NCBI RefSeq assembly: GCF_036203305.1
Contig: NZ_CP108131.1
Coordinates: 6,510,001 to 6,574,000, forward strand
DNA from: Streptomyces sp. NBC_00190
GTDB lineage: Bacteria; Actinomycetota; Actinomycetes; Streptomycetales; Streptomycetaceae
Length of the DNA: 64,000 nucleotides
Reading direction: 5' to 3'
How positions within the stretch are numbered: position 1 is the first letter of the stretch; the number at the start of each line of letters is the position of its first letter. Positions 45,654 to 53,815 of the stretch are shown here, piece by piece. A program made the position numbers and the translations under genes. Under the pieces are notes generated by a model that was not told the DNA's origin, did no database searches, and saw nothing but the letters and a program-made list of their open reading frames with translations.

Positions 45654-47111
45654 TCAGGCGTCGCGCAGGGCGCGCACGGCCTCCTCGACGCGCTTGCCGT
45701 AGTCGGCGTCGGCGGCGTGGAAGTGAGCCAGGTTCTTCTCGATGACGTCCTCAAGGGTGACCTGGGACAGGCCGCCGGCGATGTTCGCCACCAGACGCTG
45801 CTTCTCGGCCTCCGACATCAGGCGGTAGAGCTCACCGGCCTGGAAGAAGTCGTCGTCCTTGGTATGGGCCGGGGCCTCGTGGGTGCCCGTGTAGCCGGAG
45901 ACGGCCTTCGGGGCGCCGAGCGCGAGACCGGTCTCCGCCGGACCCTGGTACGAGTTGGGCTCGTAGTTCTTGTCGTGGCGCGAACCGTTGCGCAGCGCCA
46001 TGACACCGTCGCGGCCGTAGTTCTCGGCCTTCGTCGCCTTCGGGGCGTTGACCGGCAGCAGGGTGTGGTTCACACCGAGGCGGTAGCGCTGGGCGTCGGC
46101 GTACGCGAAGAGACGGCCCTGGAGCATCTTGTCCGGCGAGGCGGTGATGCCCGGGACGAAGTTGTTCGGGGAGAAGGCGGACTGCTCGACCTCGGCGAAG
46201 ACGTTGTCCGGGTTGCGGTCGAGGACCAGACGGCCCACGCGCTGCAGCGGGTAGTCGCTGTGCGGCCACACCTTGGTGAGGTCGAACGGGTTGAAGCGGT
46301 AGTCCGCGGCCTCGGCGGCGGGCATGATCTGGACGTAGAGGGTCCAGCTCGGGTTCACACCGCGCTCGATCGCCTGCAGCAGGTCGGTCTGGTGCGAGTT
46401 CGCGTCCTGGCCGACGAGCTCGGCGGCCTGCTCGCCCGACAGGCAGCGGATGCCCTGGTTCGTCTTGAAGTGGTACTTGACGAAGAAGGCCTCGCCCTGC
46501 TCGTTCGTCCACTGGTAGGTGTGGGAGCCGTAGCCGTTCATGTGACGGTACGAGGCGGGGATGCCGCGGTCACCCATCAGCCAGGTGATCTGGTGCGTCG
46601 CCTCCGGGGCGTGCGCCCAGAAGTCCCAGACGTTGTCCGCCTCCTGCTTGCCCGTGAAGGGGTCGCGCTTCTGGGAGTGGATGAAGTCGGGGAACTTGAT
46701 CGGGTCCTTGATGAAGAACACCGGGGTGTTGTTGCCGACGAGGTCGTAGTTGCCCTCTTCGGTGTAGAACTTCAGCGCGAAGCCGCGCGGGTCGCGGACC
46801 GCGTCCGCGCCACCGAGCGAGTCGGCCACGGTGGAGAAGCGCAGGAAGGTCTCGGTCTTCTTGCCGACCGTGTTCAAGAACGCGGCGCTGGTGTACGCGG
46901 TGACGTCGTCGGTCACCTCGAAGTAGCCGTACGCGGCCGAGCCGCGGGCGTGCACCACGCGCTCCGGGATGCGCTCACGGTTGAAGCGGGCAAGCTTCTC
47001 GAGGAGCTGCTGGTCCTGGACCAGGAGCGGGCCACCGACGCCGGCGGTGGCGGAGTTCTGATTGTCGGCGACCGGGGCGCCGGACTCGGTCGTCAGCGTG
47101 CGCTTCGACAT
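45654..47111 (-). CDS. katA: monofunctional haem catalase
   Basis: 485-aa small-subunit (clade 3-like) catalase that converts H2O2 to water and oxygen. It has VVHARGSAAYGYFEVT with the catalytic His near residue 60, NTPVFFIKDPIKFPDF near 130-145, and the haem-ligand Tyr in RLFAYADAQRYRLG near 340. ATG 47111 has GGAAGG 6 nt before it; the frame reaches 47159 but the added residues are not conserved. It lies within the purine block and shares the TCAACA-N3-TGTTGA operator with the uricase operon, whose enzyme makes H2O2. Confidence 0.95.
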   Translation of the reverse strand: MSKRTLTTESGAPVADNQNSATAGVGGPLLVQDQQLLEKLARFNRERIPERVVHARGSAAYGYFEVTDDVTAYTSAAFLNTVGKKTETFLRFSTVADSLGGADAVRDPRGFALKFYTEEGNYDLVGNNTPVFFIKDPIKFPDFIHSQKRDPFTGKQEADNVWDFWAHAPEATHQITWLMGDRGIPASYRHMNGYGSHTYQWTNEQGEAFFVKYHFKTNQGIRCLSGEQAAELVGQDANSHQTDLLQAIERGVNPSWTLYVQIMPAAEAADYRFNPFDLTKVWPHSDYPLQRVGRLVLDRNPDNVFAEVEQSAFSPNNFVPGITASPDKMLQGRLFAYADAQRYRLGVNHTLLPVNAPKATKAENYGRDGVMALRNGSRHDKNYEPNSYQGPAETGLALGAPKAVSGYTGTHEAPAHTKDDDFFQAGELYRLMSEAEKQRLVANIAGGLSQVTLEDVIEKNLAHFHAADADYGKRVEEAVRALRDA

Positions 47112-47192
47112 GGTGACCTTCCGTACGGGTAACTGCTGACGGAAAGTGTCTTCCGTCATGCGGAACAGCCTAATTTCGGCAGGAACTAAACG

Positions 47193-47207
47193 TCAACAGT
47201 CTGTTGA
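47193..47207. promoter_or_regulatory. palindromic operator upstream of catalase
   Basis: TCAACA-GTC-TGTTGA, perfect 6-bp arms, 82 bp before the catalase ATG. The same 15-bp form recurs upstream of the uricase operon at 49984-49998. Confidence 0.7.
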
Positions 47208-47328
47208 ACGAAGTTGAAGAGAGGTGATCCGGACGGTGCCGGCGCTTGGGCGCGACAGGACAGGTGTCAGCACCGGCACCATCCGGAGACTCAGGTCCCC
47301 GAGACGGGGAGGGGGCTCAGATCCGAGC

Positions 47329-48219
47329 TCAGATCTGGGCGCCGGAGAGGCGCTCGACGGCGCGGAGCAGGGCCGAGTGGTCCAGGCCGCCGTCGCCCTG
47401 GGCGCGCAGCGAGGCGACCAGCTGGGCGACGACCGCGCCGACCGGGAGGGCCGCACCGACGTTGCGGGCGGCGTCGGTGACGATGCCCATGTCCTTGTGG
47501 TGCAGGTCGATCCGGAAACCGGGCTTGAAGTCGCGGTTCAGGAAGTTGTCCTTCTTGCGGGTCAGGACCGTGGAGCCGGCCAGACCGCCGTTGAGGACGT
47601 CGAGGGCGGCCTGGAGGTTCACGCCGGACTTCTCGAGGAAGACGACGGCCTCGGCGCACGCCTGGATGTTCACCGCGACGATGAGCTGGTTGGCGGCCTT
47701 CACCGTCTGGCCGGAGCCATGCGGGCCGCAGAGCACGATGACCTTGCCGAGGGCCTCGAGGATCGGCAGGGCCTCGTCGAAGTCGGCCTGCTCGCCACCC
47801 ACCATGATCGACAGGACGGCCTCGATGGCGCCGGCCTCGCCGCCGGACACCGGGGCGTCGATGACGCGGATGCCCTTCTCGGCAGCGTTCTTCGCGAGGT
47901 CGATCGAGGTCTGCGGGGTGATCGACGACATGTCGATGATCAGCGCACCGGACTTGGCGTTCTCCAGGATGCCGTTCTCGCCGTAGGAGATGGCCTCGAC
48001 CTGCGGGGAGGCGGGCACCATCGTGATGATGACGTCGGCGTCCTTGACGGCTTCGGCGATCGAGCCCGCGGCGGCGCCGCCGGCGGCGGCCAGGCGGTCC
48101 AGCTTGTCCTGCTCCAGCGTGAAGCCGGTGACCGAGTAGCCGGCCTTCAGGAGGTTCTCGGCCATGGGGGAGCCCATGATGCCGAGACCGATCCACGCGA
48201 TCTTGGGGAGGTTGCTCAT
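47329..48219 (-). CDS. glxR: tartronate semialdehyde reductase (2-hydroxy-3-oxopropionate reductase)
   Basis: 296-aa beta-hydroxyacid dehydrogenase. Rossmann motif WIGLGIMGSPMAENL near residues 10-24, substrate-binding DAPVSGGEAGA near 118-128, and catalytic Lys in GQTVKAANQLIVA near 170-180. It reduces tartronate semialdehyde from Gcl to glycerate with NAD(P)H. The gene lies 75 bp downstream of hyi on the same strand. Confidence 0.93.
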   Translation of the reverse strand: MSNLPKIAWIGLGIMGSPMAENLLKAGYSVTGFTLEQDKLDRLAAAGGAAAGSIAEAVKDADVIITMVPASPQVEAISYGENGILENAKSGALIIDMSSITPQTSIDLAKNAAEKGIRVIDAPVSGGEAGAIEAVLSIMVGGEQADFDEALPILEALGKVIVLCGPHGSGQTVKAANQLIVAVNIQACAEAVVFLEKSGVNLQAALDVLNGGLAGSTVLTRKKDNFLNRDFKPGFRIDLHHKDMGIVTDAARNVGAALPVGAVVAQLVASLRAQGDGGLDHSALLRAVERLSGAQI

Positions 48220-48294
48220 GATGAGGGTCCTTCTCTTAATACTTCGTACGAAAAGTGCGAGAGGTGCCTGGCCGATCGCCCGGACTTTGTCCTC

Positions 48295-49128
48295 TTACTT
48301 GGCGGCGCGGGCCTCGGCCGGCAGCCAAGCGAAGGACGCGGCAGCGTCGGCGGCCTTGTACTCCAGGCCTACGTAGCCCTCGTATCCGGCCTTCTTCAGC
48401 TGGTCGAGCAGCTCCTCGAGGGGCAGCTCGCCGGTGCCGGGGGCACCGCGTCCGGGCTTGTCCGCGATCTGGACGTGCCCGGTCTTGGCGGCGTACTTTT
48501 CGATGACCTCGGAGAGGTCCTCATCGTTCATCGCCAGGTGGTACAGGTCGAGCAGGAACTTGGCGTTGCCGAGGCCGGTGGCCTCGTTCACCTTGTCCAC
48601 CACCTCGATGCCGGCCGGGGCGCTCACCAGCGGGTAGAGCGGCGACTCGGGCTTGTTGAGGGTCTCGATCAGGAGGATCGCGCCGACGCGGTCCGCGGCC
48701 CGGGCCGCGACGACCAGGTTCTTCAGGGCGAGCTCGTCCTGTACGGCCGGGTCCACGCCTTCGACGCGGTTGCCGTACAGGGCGTTCAGCGCCTTGCAGC
48801 CGACCGAGGCCGCGAAATCGGCGGCCACGTTGATGTTGGCGTTGAAGCGCTCCGACTCCTCACCGGGAACCGAGACCGCACCGCGGTCCGGGCCCGGCAG
48901 CTGGCCGGCGTAGAAGTTCAGGCCCACCAGCTGCGTGCCGGCGTCCTCAAGAGCCTTCTTGAGGGCGTCGAGCTCCGCCTGGGCGGGGGTGGGGGTCTCG
49001 ATCCAGGGCCACCACAGCTCGACCGCCGTGAAGCCCGCCGCGGCGGCGGCCGCGGGACGCTCCAGGAGCGGGAGTTCCGTGAAGAGGATCGAAAGGTTCA
49101 CATCGAAGCGCTGGTCCGTGTATCCCAT
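48295..49128 (-). CDS. hyi: hydroxypyruvate isomerase
   Basis: 277-aa TIM-barrel enzyme of the xylose-isomerase-like family. Recognisable Hyi elements: VNLSILFTELPLLERPAAA near the N-terminus, the catalytic Glu segments ILLIETLNKPE near 150-160 and GYVGLEYKA near 250-258, and HVQIADKPGRGAPGTGE near 210-225. It interconverts hydroxypyruvate and tartronate semialdehyde. ATG 49128 chosen; the frame reaches 49209. Paired operator boxes lie just upstream. First gene of the hyi-glxR unit. Confidence 0.93.
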   Translation of the reverse strand: MGYTDQRFDVNLSILFTELPLLERPAAAAAAGFTAVELWWPWIETPTPAQAELDALKKALEDAGTQLVGLNFYAGQLPGPDRGAVSVPGEESERFNANINVAADFAASVGCKALNALYGNRVEGVDPAVQDELALKNLVVAARAADRVGAILLIETLNKPESPLYPLVSAPAGIEVVDKVNEATGLGNAKFLLDLYHLAMNDEDLSEVIEKYAAKTGHVQIADKPGRGAPGTGELPLEELLDQLKKAGYEGYVGLEYKAADAAASFAWLPAEARAAK

Positions 49129-49144
49129 GAGGGGTGTGCGCTCC

Positions 49145-49180
49145 TTCCGTATTGCGGAAGTTATTTTCTGCTTGATGGAA
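49145..49180. promoter_or_regulatory. paired operator boxes upstream of hyi
   Basis: TTCCGTATTGCGGAA (49145-49159, a perfect 5-bp-arm palindrome) and TTCTGCTTGATGGAA (49166-49180), 21 bp apart, 17 bp before the hyi ATG. Same design as at gcl and aceB. Confidence 0.75.
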
Positions 49181-49253
49181 GACTGCATGGGGTCCCGCGC
49201 CGATGTCAAGTGCGGACTCCCGAAAAATCCTGACCGCGGGGTAGCTTGACGGC

Positions 49254-49505
49254 GTGCGATTGAGAGTGGAGTTCACGACCGAGCCCTTCGATCTGGAAGA
49301 GGCTCCTGCCCATGCCGTGGCGGCCCGCGAGGTCATCCAGAAGGCCCAGCTGGACGCGGTGGACGTCGGGCCGTTCGGAAACACAGCCGAGGGGGAGGCG
49401 GGTCAGGTGCTGGCCGCGGTGGGCGCGCTGCTGCGCGACTCCCTGGAGGCCGGAGCGACCCGCGTGTCGCTCCAGGTCAATGTGATCGGCGAGGAGACGC
49501 CATGA
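49254..49505 (+). CDS. small protein coupled to the HTH gene (thiamine-binding/MTH1187-like?)
   Basis: 83-aa protein (GTG 49254) with alternating strands and helices and the motif DVGPFGNTAEGE near 37-48. The pattern resembles the small MTH1187/YkoF-type family, but I am not sure. Its stop overlaps the start of the next gene (ATGA), so it is co-translated with the HTH protein, possibly as ligand sensor for it. Divergent from hyi. Confidence 0.6.
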   Translation: MRLRVEFTTEPFDLEEAPAHAVAAREVIQKAQLDAVDVGPFGNTAEGEAGQVLAAVGALLRDSLEAGATRVSLQVNVIGEETP

Positions 49506-49912
49506 CCGAGCCCCGCGACCACCCGTTCATCACCGCGGTCAAGCCGCTCGTCGACGCCATGGGCGGCGAGCTGATGGATCCCGCCCAGGCGCAGCCCGAC
49601 GACGTCGTGCTCAGCTGGGAGGGCCAGGACCTGCTGGCCGTGCGCCTGCCCCAGCTCTCGGACTCGCTGGATCACATCCTTGCGGCCCTGGAGCGCCGGC
49701 ACGGCGTACCGTTGTCGCAGCTCGACCGCAAGTCCAAGCAGGACGTCGTGCGGATACTGGAGGCGCGGGGCGCCTTCTCCGTGCGGCACGGTGTGGAAAC
49801 GGTCGCGGGTGCCCTGGGTGTAAGCCGCTTCACGGTCTACAACTACTTGAACAGGGACGCCGGCACTCAGGCGAAGGCCAACAAGAGCAGCCGGCAGCGA
49901 AGCCAGGAGTGA
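49502..49912 (+). CDS. helix-turn-helix protein, probable purine-catabolism regulator
   Basis: 136-aa protein with a C-terminal helix-turn-helix at ~85-120 (QDVVRILEARGAFSVRHGVETVAGALGVSRFTVYNYLNR), resembling the HTH end of PucR-type regulators, and an N-terminal ~70-residue region without known sensor motifs. It is translated with the upstream 83-aa protein and sits 150 bp before the uricase operon. It is a candidate for binding TCAACA-N3-TGTTGA at 49984-49998 and 47193-47207; an IclR-type regulator elsewhere could do so too. Confidence 0.7.
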   Translation: MTEPRDHPFITAVKPLVDAMGGELMDPAQAQPDDVVLSWEGQDLLAVRLPQLSDSLDHILAALERRHGVPLSQLDRKSKQDVVRILEARGAFSVRHGVETVAGALGVSRFTVYNYLNRDAGTQAKANKSSRQRSQE

Positions 49913-49936
49913 ACGTCGTCTGACCCATGGTGACGA

Positions 49937-49969
49937 GCCGCCGCCCAATTCACCCGGGCGGCGGCTTTT
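49937..49969 (+). terminator. Rho-independent terminator
   Basis: GCCGCCGCCC / GGGCGGCGGC stem with a 9-nt loop followed by TTTT, 25 bp after the HTH gene stop. Confidence 0.85.
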
Positions 49970-49983
49970 GTGTACGGGAAGTT

Positions 49984-49998
49984 TCAACAAAGTGTTGA
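49984..49998. promoter_or_regulatory. palindromic operator upstream of uricase operon
   Basis: TCAACA-AAG-TGTTGA, perfect 6-bp arms, 68 bp before the OHCU decarboxylase start. Same site as upstream of catalase (47193-47207). Confidence 0.7.
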
Positions 49999-50066
49999 CG
50001 CCGTGTTGCCGAGGGCGTTAGCTATGCGCAGCCCGTCAAAGCAACAACAGGCCACGGAGGCCTACC

Positions 50067-50582
50067 GTGACTTCGAGTCCGACCCCGGGTCTCACCCGGT
50101 TCAACGCCTTGGACGACGGCGCGGCCGCGGCCGAGCTGCACGAGGTGTGCGCCAGTTCGGCATGGGGGAGCAAGCTGCTCGCCCAGCGCCCCTTCACCAG
50201 CGTCGAGTCCCTGTTCGCCGCGAACGAGTCCGCCATGGCGGAGCTCACCGCGCAGGACCTGGGTGACGCGATGGGTGGCCACGCGCCGATCGGCCGGCCG
50301 AAGCCGGGAGACCCGACCTCCGCCCGCGAGCAGCGTGGCATGGCCGGTGCCTCGGAGGAGCTCAAGAGCGAGCTCCTCGAACTCAACCTGGCGTACCAGG
50401 AGAAGTTCGGCCACGTCTTCCTCATCTGCGCCACCGGCGCGACCGGTGAGTTCATGCGGGACGCGGTCAAGGTCCGGATCGACAACTCGCCGGAGCAGGA
50501 GCGGGAAATCGCCCGCGGCGAGCTCGTCAAGATCAACAAGATCCGCCTGACCCGCCTCGTAGAACTCGCAGAGGGAGAGTGA
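50067..50582 (+). CDS. uraD: 2-oxo-4-hydroxy-4-carboxy-5-ureidoimidazoline (OHCU) decarboxylase
   Basis: 171-aa UraD. It decarboxylates OHCU to S-allantoin, the last step of urate oxidation. The catalytic His is in GGHAPIGRP near residue 70, followed by the substrate-binding region ELLELNLAYQEKFGHVFLICATG near 108-130. GTG 50067. Its stop is 2 nt before the HIU hydrolase start. First gene of the uraD-uraH-uricase operon. Confidence 0.92.
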   Translation: MTSSPTPGLTRFNALDDGAAAAELHEVCASSAWGSKLLAQRPFTSVESLFAANESAMAELTAQDLGDAMGGHAPIGRPKPGDPTSAREQRGMAGASEELKSELLELNLAYQEKFGHVFLICATGATGEFMRDAVKVRIDNSPEQEREIARGELVKINKIRLTRLVELAEGE

Positions 50583-50584
50583 CC

Positions 50585-50977
50585 ATGAGCACCGAGACCA
50601 CCGCGTCGGTGTCCACGCACATCCTGGACACCAGCATCGGAAAGCCCGCCGAGGGCGTCGCCATCTCCCTATCGGCCCGTACCGGGCTCGACGGAGAGTG
50701 GGCGGCCCTGGGCGGCTCCGCCACCGATGCGGACGGGCGCTGCAAGGACCTGCCCGCCCTGCCGGAGGGCACCACACACGTGCGTCTCGACTTCGAGACC
50801 GAGACGTACTTCTCCAAGAAGCAAGCCGCCGAGGCACAGCAGGACGCCCCCCGCGTAAGGGACAGCGGTCCGTTCTTCCCCGAGGTCACCATCACCTTCG
50901 CGGTGAACCCGGGCGAGCACTACCACGTACCGCTGCTGCTCAACCCGTTCGGCTACTCCGTTTACCGAGGGAGCTAG
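50585..50977 (+). CDS. uraH: 5-hydroxyisourate hydrolase (transthyretin-like)
   Basis: 130-aa HIU hydrolase: STHILDTSIGKPA at the N-terminus with the catalytic His, an internal Arg-containing strand and the signature C-terminal NPFGYSVYRGS. It turns 5-hydroxyisourate from uricase into OHCU. ATG 50585 preferred over GTG 50579. The stop is 1 nt before the uricase start. Confidence 0.93.
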   Translation: MSTETTASVSTHILDTSIGKPAEGVAISLSARTGLDGEWAALGGSATDADGRCKDLPALPEGTTHVRLDFETETYFSKKQAAEAQQDAPRVRDSGPFFPEVTITFAVNPGEHYHVPLLLNPFGYSVYRGS

Positions 50978-50978
50978 C

Positions 50979-51902
50979 ATGGCCACCATTCTGGGCCAGA
51001 ACCAGTACGGCAAAGCAGAGAACCGCGTAGTCAAGATCACGCGGGACGGCGACACCCACCACATCAAGGACCTGAACGTCTCGGTCGCCCTCTCCGGCGA
51101 CATGGACGACGTCCACTACTCCGGCTCGAACGCCAACTGCCTGCCGACGGACACCACCAAGAACACGGTGTACGCGTTCGCCAAGGAATACGGAATCGAG
51201 TCCGCCGAGCAGTTCGGCATCCACCTCGCGCGCTGGTTCGTCACCAGCCAGGAGCCGATCAAGCGGGCGCGCATCCGGATCGAGGAGTACGCCTGGGACC
51301 GGATCGCCACGTCCGACGCCAACTCCAAGTTCATCGGCGCCGACGAGGTGAACCACTCCTTCGTCCGCAAGGGCATGGAGACCCGCGTCACCCAGATCAC
51401 GTACGACGGTCAGAACTGGGAGGTCATCTCCGGCCTCAAGGACCTGATCGTCATGAACTCCACGAACTCCGAGTTCTGGGGTTACGTGAAGGACAAGTAC
51501 ACGACCCTGCAGGAGGCGTACGACCGCATCCTGGCCACCCAGGTATCGGGTCGCTGGCGCTTCAACTGGACCGACGACGAGCAGCGGATGCCCAACTGGG
51601 AGAAGTCCTACGCCGAAACCAAGAAGCACATGCTTCAGGCCTTCGCGGAGACCTACTCCCTCTCGCTGCAGCAGACCCTGTACCAGATGGGTTCGCGCAT
51701 CATCAACCACCGTTCGGAGATCGACGAGGTCCGCTTCTCGCTCCCGAACAAGCACCACTTCCTCGTGGACCTTGAGCCGTTCGGCCTCAAGAACGACAAC
51801 GAGGTGTACTTCGCCGCGGACCGTCCGTACGGTCTGATCGAGGCCACTGTTCTCCGGGACGGCGTTGACGCCCGTATCCCCGTGGACATGACCAACCTCT
51901 GA
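50979..51902 (+). CDS. pucL: urate oxidase (uricase)
   Basis: 307-aa cofactor-free uricase that oxidises urate to 5-hydroxyisourate and H2O2. Motifs: GQNQYGKAENRVVKI at the N-terminus with the catalytic Lys, TDTTKNTVYAFAKE near 55-68 with the catalytic Thr, and NKHHFLVDLEPFG near 250-262. The substrate-binding Arg is in VSGRWRFNW. Third gene of the operon. A terminator follows, so the downstream deaminase is separately expressed. Confidence 0.95.
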   Translation: MATILGQNQYGKAENRVVKITRDGDTHHIKDLNVSVALSGDMDDVHYSGSNANCLPTDTTKNTVYAFAKEYGIESAEQFGIHLARWFVTSQEPIKRARIRIEEYAWDRIATSDANSKFIGADEVNHSFVRKGMETRVTQITYDGQNWEVISGLKDLIVMNSTNSEFWGYVKDKYTTLQEAYDRILATQVSGRWRFNWTDDEQRMPNWEKSYAETKKHMLQAFAETYSLSLQQTLYQMGSRIINHRSEIDEVRFSLPNKHHFLVDLEPFGLKNDNEVYFAADRPYGLIEATVLRDGVDARIPVDMTNL

Positions 51903-51914
51903 TGCGGCACGCGT

Positions 51915-51943
51915 GTCCCGGGGCTCCGCAGTGGCCCCGGGAC
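51915..51943 (+). terminator. terminator after uricase
   Basis: Perfect 10-bp stem GTCCCGGGGC / GCCCCGGGAC with a 9-nt loop, 12 bp past the uricase stop. Confidence 0.75.
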
Positions 51944-52092
51944 GACGCGACACGCAACCGCTTCCTGAATCGGCACCCGGACGCATCGCGCGGGGCGGCA
52001 GTACTGTCAGCTGTCAAGGCCCCCGGCTCCGGCACTCAAATCTCCTGGGCCTTGCCGTGCCCGCACCGCCACTGAAAGCACGAGGAAGTCCC

Positions 52093-53496
52093 ATGGCAGC
52101 ATCGGCAGCCCCTGACAGCGCGGTCGAGCGCATCGTCATCGAGAACTGTGCGATCGCGACGGTCGACGCGAACGACACCGAGTACGCCTCGGGGTACGTG
52201 GTCGTCGCCGGCAACAAGATCGAGTCGATCGGTGCGGGCAAGGCCCCCGAGAACCTCGAGAACGTGGTCCGCCGCATCGACGGCACCGGGCACCTCGTGA
52301 CCCCGGGTCTGGTCAACACGCACCACCACTTCTACCAGTGGATCACGCGTGGCCTGGCCACCGACCACAACCTCTTCAACTGGCTCGTCGCGCTGTACCC
52401 GACGTGGGCGCGCATCGACGAGCAGATGACGTACACGGCCGCCCAGGGCTCCCTGGCGATGATGGCCAAGGGCGGCGTCACCACCGCCATGGACCACCAC
52501 TACGTCTTCCCCAAGGGCTCCGGCGACCTCTCCGGCTCGATCATCCGCGCCGCGTCCGAGATGGGTGTCCGATTCACCCTCGCCCGCGGCTCGATGGACC
52601 GCAGCGAGAAGGACGGCGGCCTGCCGCCGGACCACGCCGTCGAGACCCTCGAAGGCGCGCTCGCCGACACCGAGGCGACCGTCAAGAAGCACCACGACTA
52701 CTCCTTCGACGCGATGACCCAGGTCGCCGTCGCCCCGTGCTCCCCCTTCTCGGTCTCGACCGAGCTGCTGAAGCAGGGTGCCGAGCTGGCCCGCCGACTG
52801 GGTGTGCGCATGCACACGCACGGCTCGGAGACCGTCGAGGAAGAGCAGTTCTGCAAGGAACTGTTCGGCATGGGCCCGACCGACTACTTCGAGTCGACCG
52901 GCTGGCTCGGCGAGGACGTGTGGATGGCGCACAGCGTCCACATGAACGACTCCGACATCGCCGCGTTCGCCCGTACCAAGACCGGTGTGGCGCACTGCCC
53001 GTCCTCCAACGCCCGTCTGGCCGCCGGCATCGCCCGCGTCCCGGACATGCTCGCCGCCGGTGTACCGGTCGGCCTCGGCGTCGACGGCACCGCCTCCAAC
53101 GAGTCCGGTGAGCTGCACACCGAGCTGCGCAACGCGCTGCTGATCAACCGTCTGAACCCGGTCCACCGCGAGCGCGCCCTGAACGCGCGTCAGGCCCTGC
53201 GCCTGGGTACGTACGGTGGCGCCCAGGTCCTCGGCCGCGCCGACAGCATCGGCTCGCTGGAGGTCGGCAAGTGCGCCGACCTGGTGATGTGGAACCTGAG
53301 CACCCTGGCCCACTCCTCCATCGCCGACCCGGTCACCGCGCTGGTCTTCGGTGCGGCCGCCCCGGTGACCCTCTCGCTGGTCAACGGCAAGCAGATCGTC
53401 GAGAACAACCGACTGCTCTTCGCCGACGAGGACGCCATCGCCGCGTCCACGCGGGAAGAGGCCCAGCGCCTCGCGCGGATCGCCGCGCAGGCCTGA
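52093..53496 (+). CDS. guanine/8-oxoguanine deaminase-type amidohydrolase
   Basis: 467-aa amidohydrolase with the metal motif NTHHHFYQ near 75-82, the HDAD-like AMDHHYVFP near 136, MHTHGSET near 240 and the final metal Asp in GLGVDGTASNE near 325-335. Overall it is closest to the guanine/8-oxoguanine deaminase and atrazine-hydrolase-like group. It would turn guanine (or 8-oxoguanine) into xanthine (or urate) feeding uricase. ATG 52093 has GAGGAAG upstream. Substrate preference is not decidable from sequence. Confidence 0.82.
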   Translation: MAASAAPDSAVERIVIENCAIATVDANDTEYASGYVVVAGNKIESIGAGKAPENLENVVRRIDGTGHLVTPGLVNTHHHFYQWITRGLATDHNLFNWLVALYPTWARIDEQMTYTAAQGSLAMMAKGGVTTAMDHHYVFPKGSGDLSGSIIRAASEMGVRFTLARGSMDRSEKDGGLPPDHAVETLEGALADTEATVKKHHDYSFDAMTQVAVAPCSPFSVSTELLKQGAELARRLGVRMHTHGSETVEEEQFCKELFGMGPTDYFESTGWLGEDVWMAHSVHMNDSDIAAFARTKTGVAHCPSSNARLAAGIARVPDMLAAGVPVGLGVDGTASNESGELHTELRNALLINRLNPVHRERALNARQALRLGTYGGAQVLGRADSIGSLEVGKCADLVMWNLSTLAHSSIADPVTALVFGAAAPVTLSLVNGKQIVENNRLLFADEDAIAASTREEAQRLARIAAQA

Positions 53497-53815
53497 CCCT
53501 CCCCAGGGAGGTGCCCCAGAAGTCCGGCCGGGGGGGACGGCCCCCGGCCGGCGGCCGCGGACCCGAGCGGGGTCCGCGGCAGCCGTTCCCGGGAAGCGCC
53601 CGGTCTTTTGCGGGCGCCCCCGGGAGCGGTGACTCGCGCCACTGGCTTGATCTCCGCAGAACCGACTCGGGCGAATCGTTTCTGCACACCCGCAAACTCT
53701 GCGCACCCATAACTCTGCGCACCCACAACTGAAAACAGGCTCGACTCGCACAGCTTTCGCACCACCTCCAAGACACCACGTCCCTGCCGACGTGTTCAAC
53801 CGAACGGAGGAAGCC
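53497..53815. promoter_or_regulatory. permease leader with three 16-bp repeats
   Basis: 319 bp without a gene. Direct repeats at 53679-53726 (see separate entry) lie about 90 bp before the permease start and probably bind its regulator. No purine riboswitch fold is recognisable. Confidence 0.5.
53679..53726 (+). repeat. three tandem 16-bp direct repeats
   Basis: TTTCTGCACACCCGCA, AACTCTGCGCACCCAT and AACTCTGCGCACCCAC follow one another exactly. The last two differ at one base. Probably repeated binding sites for a permease regulator. Confidence 0.75.

Noticed and set aside
53497..53815. Purine riboswitch before the permease
   Set aside because: No purine-aptamer core or matching stems could be seen; direct DNA repeats explain the region better.
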